Positions 42,627-51,006 of a stretch of 64,000 bases of DNA are shown in pieces. This stretch comes from CAZCTC01 sp964501335 (GTDB lineage: Bacteria > Chloroflexota > Anaerolineae > B4-G1 > SLSP01). The first letter of the stretch is position 1. The number at the start of each line of letters is the position of its first letter. The position numbers and the translations under genes were made by a program. Where the stretch lies: contig CAZCTC010000028.1 in assembly GCA_964501335.1 (NCBI GenBank), positions 29,125 through 93,124 on the forward strand, written 5' to 3'. The notes beneath the pieces were generated by a model. That model was not told where the DNA came from, ran no database searches, and saw only the letters and a list, made by a program, of their open reading frames with translations.

Positions 42627-44150
42627 ATGAAACAGATTGTTGGTTGGAGCGGGTTGGTTTTAATTTTGGTTTTGTTGACGGGATGTATTGTGGGAAAAAC
42701 TCCTACCGTGTCGACTTCAACTCCGACGGTATGGGTGGAACCAACGGTCACGGTTGCCCGGCCTACGGTTACGACAGAACCGTCGCCCACCGCTGAACCT
42801 ACCGCAACTTTACTGCCTGAGCCGGAGGTGGATTGGTTGTCAGCCGGTGATCCTTATGCGCCCGAGTTGGGAAATCGAGGGTACGATGTGCAACGTTATG
42901 ATCTGGCCTTGATGCTCGATCCCCAGGTGCAGGAGCTTCAGGCTCAGGTGATCATCACTGCCGTCAGTCAACGACAGGCGTTGAACCAGGTCAGCCTGGA
43001 TTTTGCGGGGTTGGAAATTGATGAGATTCTGGTCAATGGGCAGACGGTGACTTCGTCACGCCAGGAGGAGAAGTTATTGATTGATTTGCCGCAGGCTGTA
43101 ATAAGTGGAACTCTTTTCAATCTTGAGATTGCTTATCACGGGGTTCCGGCGGAAGAGGTCTCTCGTTTTGTGCCTTTTGTTTCTCATCTGGGGCTGTTTT
43201 GGCAGGGAAACCGCGTCTTTGCCCTTTCTGAGCCGGATGGAGCCCATTATTGGTTCCCTTGTAACGATCATCCTCGCGATAAAGCTACCTATCGTGTAAC
43301 TTTGACAGTACCGGAAGGGTTGCTGGGAATTTCTAATGGCCGATTGGTCGAAAGTGAAACGGGCATTGCGGATGCCATGGGAGCAGGAAAAGCGGGGGAC
43401 CGTTACGTGTGGGACAGCCGTGATCCGATGCCGACGGCTTTCTTTTCCGTAGTTGTGGGAGATTATGTCTTAATCGATGGGGGGCAATCTTCGCAGGGAG
43501 TGCCCTTACGTTATTATGTGCGGCCTGCGCAAAAGTCGGCTTTTATGAGCATGGAAAAGCGTATTGGTCCGATGTTGGATTGGATGTCGGAGCATTTGGG
43601 AGCGTATCCTTTTGAATCTTTTGGTTATGTTACAGTACCGATGGATGGAGCTTCGTTGGAGGTTCAAACCATGGTGCTGTTGGACGATGGTGCAGTTAAC
43701 GATGAGAACACGATGGCCCATGAGATGGTGCATATGTGGTTTGGTGATTGGGTCAGTGTAAATTCCTGGACCGAGATCTGGCGTAGTGAAGGGGGGGCGA
43801 CCTATTTGTCTTTGTTGTGGGTTAATCGGGATAATCCTGAGCAGTTTGAGAAAGTGATGGCGCGGTTGTCGGATGCCATTCAGGACGATCCGCGGGAGTA
43901 TGCCCTTAATGAGCCGCCGGCTGAGGAGATGTTCGGACGGGATAGTTATATCAAAGGGGCGGTAGTTTTCCATGCTTTACATCAGGAGCTGGGAGACGAG
44001 GTCTTTTTTGCCGGATTGAAGGCTTATTTTGAGCGTTATGGGGGCGGAACGGCTTCGGATGCGGAGTTCTGGGCGGTGATGGAAGCGGCGGCGGGCCACT
44101 CGCTCGACGAATTCATTCAGACCTGGTTTGAGCGTGTCCCCGGGCGCTAA
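42627..44150 (+). CDS. M1-family metallopeptidase-like lipoprotein
   Basis: This 507-residue lipoprotein has lipobox LLTGC (Cys20) and a Thr/Pro-rich spacer (about 24-65). An M1-type N-terminal beta domain and a thermolysin-like catalytic domain follow. HEMVHMWFGD (His365, Glu366, His369) and Glu388 in SEGGATY form the zinc site. The exopeptidase GxMEN motif is replaced by GASLEVQT, near the family form. It lacks the long C-terminal helical domain of classical aminopeptidase N. A surface aminopeptidase is the best call. AAGGAGC precedes the ATG. Confidence 0.9.
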   Translation: MKQIVGWSGLVLILVLLTGCIVGKTPTVSTSTPTVWVEPTVTVARPTVTTEPSPTAEPTATLLPEPEVDWLSAGDPYAPELGNRGYDVQRYDLALMLDPQVQELQAQVIITAVSQRQALNQVSLDFAGLEIDEILVNGQTVTSSRQEEKLLIDLPQAVISGTLFNLEIAYHGVPAEEVSRFVPFVSHLGLFWQGNRVFALSEPDGAHYWFPCNDHPRDKATYRVTLTVPEGLLGISNGRLVESETGIADAMGAGKAGDRYVWDSRDPMPTAFFSVVVGDYVLIDGGQSSQGVPLRYYVRPAQKSAFMSMEKRIGPMLDWMSEHLGAYPFESFGYVTVPMDGASLEVQTMVLLDDGAVNDENTMAHEMVHMWFGDWVSVNSWTEIWRSEGGATYLSLLWVNRDNPEQFEKVMARLSDAIQDDPREYALNEPPAEEMFGRDSYIKGAVVFHALHQELGDEVFFAGLKAYFERYGGGTASDAEFWAVMEAAAGHSLDEFIQTWFERVPGR

Positions 44151-44186
44151 CCCGGTTTGAGCTTTAAGAATTTTTATTCCTTTCAG

Positions 44187-44214
44187 ATGTATCTTTTTCT
44201 ATATCTAGATACAT
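44187..44214. promoter_or_regulatory. Operator-like palindrome upstream of SDR gene
   Basis: ATGTATC (44187-44193) and GATACAT (44208-44214) are perfect inverted 7-mers. They are similar in style to the TCTATGT palindrome at 28981. Confidence 0.3.
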
Positions 44215-44318
44215 AGGACCTTGGGAAGGGCTGTGTTAATGTGAGTCTGTTAGTTCCTTAAAGATGAAATTCAATATATCTTGCTCAAAAAAGTTTTCCT
44301 CTTTGACGTGGGATTTCA

Positions 44319-44375
44319 CCAGATTCGATTGACCGGAAAAATACAGGTGAGAACCGGACCCTCGATCGAATCTGG
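44319..44375 (+). promoter_or_regulatory. Two-stem leader structure before SDR gene
   Basis: CCAGATTCGAT (44319-44329) pairs perfectly with ATCGAATCTGG (44365-44375). CCGG (44333-44336) pairs with CCGG (44354-44357) inside, with an asymmetric internal loop. It lies 54 nt before the start codon and has no T-tract. It could be a leader RNA element or a protein-binding palindrome. Confidence 0.45.
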
Positions 44376-44428
44376 CAGGATAGACTTTCTGAGGTAGGAC
44401 CGCTCAGGAGGCGATATGGAGGTGAGAG

Positions 44429-45361
44429 ATGAATACATTATTATCAAATCCAGTGGGAAAAGCGGTGGATCGTCCAGTCGTTTTGATTACCGGGTGTTCG
44501 ACTGGCATTGGTCGGGCTACAGCTCTCTATCTGGCCGATCATGGCTGGTATGTTTATGCAACTGCCCGACGGCTGGAAAGTATAGAAGACCTTGCTTCGG
44601 ACACAATTCGGATTCTGCAATTGGATGTGACGGACGAATCCAGTCGAGTGGCTGCGGTTGAAACGCTTCTGGCAGAGCAGGGCCGCATCGATGCCCTGGT
44701 CAATAATGCGGGTTACGGGGTTATCGGCACTTTGGAGGAGATGGATTTGGAGAAAGTTCGTCTTCAGTTTGAAACGAATACCCTGGGGGCTTTGCGTTTA
44801 TGTCAGTTGGTTATTCCGACGATGCGGGCGGCCCGGAAGGGGCGCATTATCAATATCGGCAGCGGGGCGGCAATCATTCCGATTCCGGGGATCGCTTCTT
44901 ACTGTGCGACCAAACGGGCTTTGGAAGCGATCAGTGATGCCTTACGGATTGAGCTTTATCCGTGGGGGATTAAAGTGGTGATGATTGAACCCAGTGCCGT
45001 GCGCACGCAATGGTCCCGAACGGCTCAACGTTCTATGGAGTCTTCTTCAGCGGTTTATGCGGCTATGATGCAGCGGGTCCAGATGGCGGTAGAGTTTTTA
45101 AACGCGCCTGATACCCCGGGGCCGGAGGTGATAGCGCGAATTGTCCATCAGGCCTTGAGCGTGTCGCGTCCGCATCCTCGCTATGTGGGAACGCCGGGCT
45201 GCATTTTGCGTTGGCTTTTGCCTCTGGCGCAATGGTTGCCTTTATCCTGGCAGGATTGGATCAAAACCCGGTACTATTGGGGTGGCACTTCCAAAGCGTC
45301 TCGTGAATTGATGGGAGGAAATGGGGGTACGGTAGAGACGGCATTGGAATGTGGTTCATGA
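44429..45361 (+). CDS. Short-chain dehydrogenase/reductase
   Basis: This 310-residue NAD(P)-dependent oxidoreductase of the classical SDR family has cofactor motif TGCSTGIG (21-28), NNAG (92-95) and catalytic Ser145, Tyr158 and Lys162 (YCATK). The C-terminal extension of about 60 residues is longer than usual and rich in Trp/Leu (LRWLLPLAQWLPL), perhaps giving membrane association. The substrate is unknown. GGAGGTGAGAG precedes the ATG at 44429. The gene ends at a strong terminator (45423). Confidence 0.9.
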   Translation: MNTLLSNPVGKAVDRPVVLITGCSTGIGRATALYLADHGWYVYATARRLESIEDLASDTIRILQLDVTDESSRVAAVETLLAEQGRIDALVNNAGYGVIGTLEEMDLEKVRLQFETNTLGALRLCQLVIPTMRAARKGRIINIGSGAAIIPIPGIASYCATKRALEAISDALRIELYPWGIKVVMIEPSAVRTQWSRTAQRSMESSSAVYAAMMQRVQMAVEFLNAPDTPGPEVIARIVHQALSVSRPHPRYVGTPGCILRWLLPLAQWLPLSWQDWIKTRYYWGGTSKASRELMGGNGGTVETALECGS

Positions 45362-45764
45362 TTGCTTTAGAAATGGGTGGGATGCAGATCGGTTAAAACC
45401 TCTACAGTACAGGGTGGGTGGGAAAAGGCGGTGATGAGCACCGCCTTTTTTATTTGGGACCTAAACGGGATATATATCGAAATTTGTATCTTTTTTTTGC
45501 GGTTTGATACTGGACAGTCGCCTCCCCTCATGTTATTTCTATTAGCAGAATTTGTCTGTTCCCGGTCTTTTAAATTCTCACTAAAAAGTTATTCCCTTGT
45601 GCAGTTCTTTGCAATTTATTTATCTTTTAATATCAATTGGTAAGTCCCACCTGCTGGTGGGTCTTTCCATTTATTTTTGAGATAGGGCAAGGCAAGGGAA
45701 ATGGGAATAGAAATGCGCAATGTTTTTTCCCTTGTCAGGGAGGGGTAACCAGGAAGGGGGCTGC
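45362..45764. other. AT-rich intergenic region after SDR gene
   Basis: The 403-bp gap holds the terminator at 45423-45452 and then about 200 bp clearly richer in A/T than the surroundings. A small CCCACC/GGTGGG hairpin lies at 45646-45661. A weak promoter-like TTGCAA-N16-TATCAA lies before it. There is no supported gene. Confidence 0.5.
45423..45452 (+). terminator. Intrinsic terminator of SDR gene
   Basis: AAAAGGCGGTG pairs with CACCGCCTTTT around a 5-nt loop, followed by more T. Confidence 0.85.
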
Positions 45765-46589
45765 ATGATGCAGGTTAAAAGTTTGCAGGGAGGGGGGCCA
45801 GAAATGCCCTCACAAAATGCCGACTTGCTTCAGACGGCATTTGTGAAGACAGCTGGTCATGAATTGCGATCTTTGCTCTCCATTGTGCAAGGATATGCAG
45901 AATTACTTTGTTATGGCCAGATGGGACCGGTGGCCCCGGTCCAACAGGATACCTTAAATGTCATGGTTCAACATCTTCATGAAGTGCAACGATTGATTGA
46001 ACGGGTTACCACTTTGTTGGCGGTCGAAACGGAACCCGTGGCTTTTTCTCCTTTGCTTTCCCAGGTGCTCGAACGTCAACAGCCCCGAGCTGTTCAGGCG
46101 CAACTTGAGTTGGCGGTGATTTTGCCGTCGGATTTGCCGAGCGTGTTAGGGGATCGGGAACAGTTGGCTTTGGTTTTTGAATGTTTGTTGGAGGATGCCA
46201 TCCGGTTTACTCCCACTGGTGGAAAGATTGCTCTAAGGGTTTGTTTTGAATCGCCCTGGATTTGTGTTGCGGTGGAAGATTCGGGAGCGACTATTTCGAT
46301 GGAGCATTGGGAGCGGTTGTTTAATGGATTTCGGGGGTGCCGGGGGTGTGGACTGGAACTGGTTTTAGCGAAAGCTGTGGTGGTGGGCCATGGTGGCAGA
46401 ATTCAAGTGGAAACTCCGCTTTCCGGGGGCAATATTTTACAGATCTGGTTGCCGGTTTTGGGGCGGTCCCGGGGGCGTTTTCATCGGCGGCGTTTTTATG
46501 TGAAAAATGCTACGGCTTCGATGCGAAAACGTTTTGCTTTTCCTATGTTTGCCTGGGCCTGTGAAGATCTCCAGAAAAGTGAACCGTGA
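45765..46589 (+). CDS. Divergent histidine-kinase-like protein
   Basis: This 274-residue soluble protein has a HisKA-type helix with His32 in AGHELRS and a HATPase fold. Key ATP-site residues are altered: the N-box has Glu139/Asp144 where Asn is expected, the G1 box is DSGATI (usual DTGxGI), and the G2 box is GCGLEL (usual GTGLGL). It probably has weakened ATP use or acts as a histidine phosphotransfer or scaffold protein. No sensor domain is present. The start at 45765 follows AGGAAGGGGG. It is 40 nt before a GNAT gene. Confidence 0.75.
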   Translation: MMQVKSLQGGGPEMPSQNADLLQTAFVKTAGHELRSLLSIVQGYAELLCYGQMGPVAPVQQDTLNVMVQHLHEVQRLIERVTTLLAVETEPVAFSPLLSQVLERQQPRAVQAQLELAVILPSDLPSVLGDREQLALVFECLLEDAIRFTPTGGKIALRVCFESPWICVAVEDSGATISMEHWERLFNGFRGCRGCGLELVLAKAVVVGHGGRIQVETPLSGGNILQIWLPVLGRSRGRFHRRRFYVKNATASMRKRFAFPMFAWACEDLQKSEP

Positions 46590-46629
46590 AGTGTTTTTTT
46601 AATTGTTAAGAATTCTCAAAGGGAGGCGC

Positions 46630-47529
46630 ATGATGGAAAATTTACCGGTTTCGGTCTTATTTACTGAAGAATATCAGGTGGAGTCGAACCGGCCGGTGGA
46701 GTTGTTGTCCGCGGATCAGTTTACATTTGAGCAGTTGGTGCAGGCTTATAATCAAACCCGGGTAGATTATTTGATTCCTATGCCGATGGATTTGCCCCGG
46801 TTTCGTGCTTATGTCCGGCATTACGACATCGATCTGGCACGATCCCGGGTAGCGGTGATGAAAAATGACATTATAGGTTTGGGTCTGTTGGGAATCCGGC
46901 CGGAACGGGCCTGGATTACCCGGTTGGGCGTTATGCCCTGGGCCCGGCGTCAGGGGATCGGTAATCATTTAATGGAAGCTTTGTTGGAGCAGGCCCGTCT
47001 GGCTGGGGTGATCAGGGTGCGTACGGAAGTGATTGCCGGCAATGTACGGGGAGAGTCGCTTTGTCGAAAATCCGGTTTTCAGCTTGAGCGGGAACTCCGG
47101 GTTTTGCGGCGCCCGCCGCAACCGGTATCCCATGATGGTGCTTTTTGTACTTTGAGATTCCTGCCTGCCGTCGGGGCTTTGGATTTATTGAAACGCCGTC
47201 AGAATCGTCCTGTATGGGTGGATGAGTTTGATTCGTTGAAAAATGCCGGGTACCTGGCGGGGTTGGTTGTAGAAATGTCGGATGGGGCCTGGGGATGGTT
47301 GGTCTATCAGAATACGCTTTTTCAGCTAAGTCACCTTATTTTACAGACTGAAGTGGGAAATCCTCAGACCGTAGGTTCTGTATTGCTCTACTGGTTACAT
47401 CGCCAGCATCCTTTGCTGGATACCCGATTGGATAATTTAGAGGTAGGCGATCCTCACGAAGGGGTTTTTGAGGCGGTGGGATATTTCGATGCTTTCCGTA
47501 AATTTGAGATGGAGCGGGTTTTGATTTGA
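46630..47529 (+). CDS. GNAT-family acetyltransferase, two-domain
   Basis: This 299-residue protein has an N-terminal GNAT domain (about 55-155) with the acetyl-CoA loop region RLGVMPWARRQGIG and LMEALLEQARLAG. The second half (about 170-299) ends in a GNAT-like strand pattern (GVFEAVGYFDAFRKFEM), suggesting a tandem or pseudo-GNAT arrangement. The substrate is unknown. GGGAGG precedes the ATG at 46630. It is probably co-transcribed with the kinase-like gene upstream. Confidence 0.82.
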   Translation: MMENLPVSVLFTEEYQVESNRPVELLSADQFTFEQLVQAYNQTRVDYLIPMPMDLPRFRAYVRHYDIDLARSRVAVMKNDIIGLGLLGIRPERAWITRLGVMPWARRQGIGNHLMEALLEQARLAGVIRVRTEVIAGNVRGESLCRKSGFQLERELRVLRRPPQPVSHDGAFCTLRFLPAVGALDLLKRRQNRPVWVDEFDSLKNAGYLAGLVVEMSDGAWGWLVYQNTLFQLSHLILQTEVGNPQTVGSVLLYWLHRQHPLLDTRLDNLEVGDPHEGVFEAVGYFDAFRKFEMERVLI

Positions 47530-47551
47530 TTGGAGAAAGAAATTGTTTTGA

Positions 47552-47594
47552 CACCTTGCGCGCCCGACTGAAAGCCGGGCGCGCAAGGTGTTTT
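47552..47594 (+). terminator. Terminator after GNAT gene
   Basis: A perfect 15-bp stem (47552-47566 with 47576-47590) is followed by TTTTT on the plus strand. Confidence 0.8.
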
Positions 47595-47609
47595 TGGGTC
47601 GGGGAATGG

Positions 47610-50444
47610 TTAGCGATAGGAAATGCGTAGAGCTACCCAATCCAGTGAGAAGTCGCGAGAGATGTTGCTGGCGACGGGAATGACCCGGATGCGGAAGTTG
47701 GCGTTGGTGAAATCTGTCGCGCTCCAGGTCCGGCTCCAGGTATCGTTGTTTCCTCCCAAGATATAGGTGCCTTCCGTGGTGCCCAGGATGGCTGTGGCTT
47801 TGGCTGTGGTCCAGGTGGTGCCGCCATCCCAGGAAAGTTGAACGTAGAGCATCGGGTTGCCGGTTTTGTTGTCGGCTTTGGCATCTATTCGTACTTCGAT
47901 TCCGGTCACGATGGCCCCTGTCGGCAGGGAGACGTTGTAGTTGTAGAAGCGATGGCGATCTTTGCCGGAATCAGTGTAGGCGGTGCTGGTGCTGGTGCCG
48001 CTGTCGGTATCTACGGCGAAGGTGGCGTTGTCGGAGTAGGCGTTGGCTGGACTGGTTTGGAAGCCGTTGGCATCACCGCCGGTATCGGATAGATTGACGG
48101 CCGGGCTCAGCAGGCCCGTGTTGACATTGCTGGCGCCTTTCGTGGCCGTCCCGCTGGTGGTTTGCCAGCTGCCGCCGTTCGGGAGGCGATACCAGGAGAC
48201 ATCGTAGCCCGTGCTGCCGAAGGTATAGGTATCGATAATGGTGGTGCCGTCGGCGGCGAGGAAGTTGACACTGTCACCTGAGTTATTGTAAACACTGGCG
48301 ATGTCGACGGTCCAGAATCCATAGGCTGCGATGGTGGTTCCTGCTGGAATGGTGTAAGGGGAGCCGCCGCCGCCGATAATGTCATCGAGGATGCAGCCGC
48401 CGATGTTGATAGCTGCAGCCGTCGGGTTGTAGAGTTCTATCCAGTCGGAAGCGAAGAGGGTGCTGTTGGCCGGCACGATTTCGTTGATCTTGACGGCGCT
48501 GCATCCGCTGGTTGAAACGGGAGTGGCGGTGGGCGGTAACGGGGTCGCGGTAGGCGGAATCGGGGTGGCCGTCGGCGGGATGGGAGTTGGGGTGGCGGTG
48601 GGAGGAATCGGAGTGGCAGTCGGCGGGAGCGAGGTCGCGGTGGGCGGAATCGGGGTGGCTGTCGGGCTGGCGCCGCCGTTTGAGGTGCCTTTGGTGGGCG
48701 TGCCGGTGCTGGTTTGCCAGGTGCCGCCATTGGGGAGGCGGTACCAGGAAACATCGTAGCCGGTGCTGCCGAAGGTGAAGGAGTCGATGATGGTGGTGCC
48801 GTTCGTGGCGATGAGGTTGACGCTGTCGCCGGCATTATTGAAGACGCTGGCAATGTCGACGGTCCAGAAACCGTAGGCGGCAATAGTGGTTCCGGAGGGG
48901 ATGGTGTAGGGTGAGCCGCCGCCGCTGGTGATATCGTCAATGATGCAGCCGCCGATATTGACTGCAGTGCCGGTCGGGTTGTATAGTTCTACCCAGTCAG
49001 AAGAATAGACGGTGCTGTTGGCCGGTAGGATTTCATTAATTTTGATGTCGCTGCAGGTACCGGTGGGGATGGGGGTGTTGGTGGCGGTTCCGGGGATGGG
49101 AGTGTTGGTGGGAGCCGGAGCGGTGGCTGTTGGACCGGTGCTGGTGGCGGTGGGGACCACCGTCCCGCTGCCGCCATCGACGGTGAGTTGGACATCCGGG
49201 CTGGCAGGATTGTACCAGACCGGGGCCGACCAGGTCAGATCCTGGCTGCGACCGGTGCTGAGACTGGAGCTGTCCTGGAATTTGACGATAAACCAATCGC
49301 CGGCGCTGGCCGCTACATTGATCGTCCAGGTGCCGCTGGCGGCATTGGGTTGATATGAAGCGACGGCCGTGCTGAGGTTGTTTTTGTAGATCCAGATGTT
49401 CTTTACGGCGTCGCCGGAGGTTTCGGTCTTGGCAACACCATTGTTGTTGTTGTAGATGGTGGCCGAGGGATTGTTCCACCAGATGGTGAAGGCGACATTG
49501 GCGTTCCCGCCGATGGTCTGCCCCATACTCCAGCCGTTGGCGATAAAGCCGATCTGCATGTTGGCATCTTCGGTGGCGTAGGTCATGTGATCGCGCAGCC
49601 CCTGCATCACATTGGCCTGGTTTAGGGTAGTGCCCCGGGGGCGGACGATCACCGTATATTCGGTGGAGGAGGCGCCCCAGGTGGCATTGTGGTTGTCCTG
49701 ATCGGCGGACGGAGAAATTTTCCAGCCCATGTTGAGGTAGGTAGGCCAGAGGCTTTCGCCGCCGTTCCCACCGTCATCGGTGAAATCTTGCTGAGCAGAA
49801 TAGGCCGGGCCGCTGGAGACTGTGAAAGCGCCGACGTAAGGGGCGGCCGCGGCGTCGTAGCGGGCGCCAAAATCTCCCGAGCTGGGATGGTTGAATTGAA
49901 CGGCGACCGATTCTCCGGCCGTTCCCAGCGCGGCTACATGGTCATAATAGTCGTTGCTGTCATTCCAGTCGCCGTCCGGGTGGGCGGTATCGACCAGATC
50001 GTTGGCGTTGTAGAGGTTCCAGTGACCGCCGGAAGAAATGGTGCTGACTTCAACGCCGGCAAGGGCGACGAAATTGGCGGTGGTAGCGCTGACCGCCTGG
50101 GCACGGATCGTGTCATAGGCACTTTCCGTATAGAGGGTGGCGCTACCCGTGCGGTTTTGATGCAAATGGGGAGTGACAATAAAATATTGCAGATGAGGCA
50201 GTTTCGCTGCATAGGCAAAGGCCTGAGCCGCAGTTGAACCGGAGGCTCCATCATCTCCTTCTACATTAACATGAGAGTGTTGGGAGCCAAACCAGCGTTC
50301 GTAATCTTGTAATCCAGTGGGAAGGGTGCCCGCAGCGCGGGCGGGTGACGGCACCGAAGCGAGGGGGAAGCAGGAGAACAGGAGTGCCACAATCAGCAAT
50401 AGCCCTAAAAAACCAGAAAACCCAGCAGTGTGTTGTTTTTTCAT
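47610..50444 (-). CDS. Exported PHP-type hydrolase-like protein with two lamin-tail domains
   Basis: This 944-residue protein has a signal peptide (about 1-38, ARA|AG) and a PHP/CehA-like N-terminal domain with HSH (His56, His58), PHLHQN, GVEVST and a later NHP, typical metal ligands. A beta region follows, then Thr/Pro linkers built from PTATP units and two lamin-tail domains (about 470-590 and 640-760) that are near copies (EILPANSTVYSSDWVELYNPT versus EIVPANSTLFASDWIELYNPT). A beta-sandwich C-terminus ends it. It is likely a surface phosphoesterase or adhesin. The start at 50444 has AAGGACC upstream. Confidence 0.8.
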   Translation of the reverse strand: MKKQHTAGFSGFLGLLLIVALLFSCFPLASVPSPARAAGTLPTGLQDYERWFGSQHSHVNVEGDDGASGSTAAQAFAYAAKLPHLQYFIVTPHLHQNRTGSATLYTESAYDTIRAQAVSATTANFVALAGVEVSTISSGGHWNLYNANDLVDTAHPDGDWNDSNDYYDHVAALGTAGESVAVQFNHPSSGDFGARYDAAAAPYVGAFTVSSGPAYSAQQDFTDDGGNGGESLWPTYLNMGWKISPSADQDNHNATWGASSTEYTVIVRPRGTTLNQANVMQGLRDHMTYATEDANMQIGFIANGWSMGQTIGGNANVAFTIWWNNPSATIYNNNNGVAKTETSGDAVKNIWIYKNNLSTAVASYQPNAASGTWTINVAASAGDWFIVKFQDSSSLSTGRSQDLTWSAPVWYNPASPDVQLTVDGGSGTVVPTATSTGPTATAPAPTNTPIPGTATNTPIPTGTCSDIKINEILPANSTVYSSDWVELYNPTGTAVNIGGCIIDDITSGGGSPYTIPSGTTIAAYGFWTVDIASVFNNAGDSVNLIATNGTTIIDSFTFGSTGYDVSWYRLPNGGTWQTSTGTPTKGTSNGGASPTATPIPPTATSLPPTATPIPPTATPTPIPPTATPIPPTATPLPPTATPVSTSGCSAVKINEIVPANSTLFASDWIELYNPTAAAINIGGCILDDIIGGGGSPYTIPAGTTIAAYGFWTVDIASVYNNSGDSVNFLAADGTTIIDTYTFGSTGYDVSWYRLPNGGSWQTTSGTATKGASNVNTGLLSPAVNLSDTGGDANGFQTSPANAYSDNATFAVDTDSGTSTSTAYTDSGKDRHRFYNYNVSLPTGAIVTGIEVRIDAKADNKTGNPMLYVQLSWDGGTTWTTAKATAILGTTEGTYILGGNNDTWSRTWSATDFTNANFRIRVIPVASNISRDFSLDWVALRISYR
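48525..48665. repeat. Coding minisatellite (PPTATPI linker)
   Basis: Imperfect short tandem units encode repeated PPTATP(I/L) between the two lamin-tail domains. The flanking domains are themselves direct repeats (about 48120-48500 and 48690-49070) with roughly 80% base identity by eye. Confidence 0.75.
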
Positions 50445-50598
50445 CTTCAGGGTCCTTTCTTGATAACGGGCAATGATTAATAAGATTGAAATGTGTAATG
50501 TGCGGGGCAATTATGTTTCAGGGGTCGAATTGGTTGCGATGTCGGTTGCTTTTTTCTTGATCCACCTCCTGAATGAAAGGGACCTGCTTAATCCATAA

Positions 50599-50666
50599 AA
50601 CCGGAAGCGGTTGAGAGGGTTAGTTCAAAACTATAGGGTACAACAGCCGGCGGATTACGCCGGCTG
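50599..50666 (-). promoter_or_regulatory. Leader hairpins of the PHP/lamin-tail gene
   Basis: CAGCCGGCG/CGCCGGCTG (9 bp, 50644-50666) and AACCG/CGGTT with a 4-nt loop (50599-50612) lie in the predicted 300-nt leader. It matches no riboswitch class I can name. Confidence 0.45.
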
Positions 50667-50749
50667 CTTTTATGTCTATTGGGTATGATCAGACAATAAG
50701 TTTTATTGTCCAACTTGTTACTACCGAAAACTAACCTTAATCTAACTTT

Positions 50750-50777
50750 ATTATACCAGAAATTCCTAAAACTGCAA
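50750..50777 (-). promoter_or_regulatory. Promoter of the PHP/lamin-tail gene
   Basis: On the minus strand it reads TTGCAG, 16 nt, TATAAT. Confidence 0.65.
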
Positions 50778-50788
50778 CTTTGAAACAT

Positions 50789-50816
50789 TTGGGAGGCTGT
50801 GGTAAACTCATACAAG
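50789..50816 (+). promoter_or_regulatory. Possible promoter of the SDR-AhpD gene
   Basis: It reads TTGGGA, 16 nt, TACAAG. It would place repeat copy 7 inside the 5' leader. Confidence 0.35.
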
Positions 50817-50849
50817 ATATAGAGATGAAGAGATTTCACTACAGAGGCG

Positions 50850-50956
50850 AAACGGTCTATGTTTTGGGGCATCCCCAAACATAGACAAAAAACTCTTTTT
50901 GTTCATCCCGTGTGTCGTATCTGACCCGGAAAAGATTATTTGCGGGACGTTACGAG
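50850..50956 (+). repeat. Palindromic intergenic repeat, copy 7
   Basis: The GTCTATG...CATAGAC stem (50855-50886) has one bulged base and a 3-nt loop. ACAAAAAACTC, GTGTGTCG, CTGACCCGGAAAAG and TTTGCGGGACGTTA follow. It lies between divergent genes. Confidence 0.75.
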
Positions 50957-51006
50957 GCCGGGATCGTGTCATAGAGGGCTATTTTCAAGATAGGTGAGGA
51001 TTGAGG

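Larger units (their letters stand above)
50445..51006. other. Divergent intergenic region with long structured leader
   Basis: The 562-bp gap contains a minus-strand promoter (50750-50777), a leader of about 300 nt with two hairpins (50599-50612 and 50644-50666), a weak plus-strand promoter and palindromic repeat copy 7. There is no supported gene. Confidence 0.6.

Noticed and set aside
45377..45643. 88-residue open frame in the AT-rich gap
   Set aside because: It runs across the SDR terminator, has no ribosome-binding site and an unusual Phe/Leu-rich composition expected from AT-rich DNA.
50445..50777. Known riboswitch in the long leader
   Set aside because: I could not match it to c-di-GMP, cobalamin, SAM, TPP, FMN, fluoride or other consensus cores.
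50588..50878. 96-residue minus-strand open frame
   Set aside because: It overlaps the promoter, leader hairpins and repeat copy 7 and has no family resemblance.
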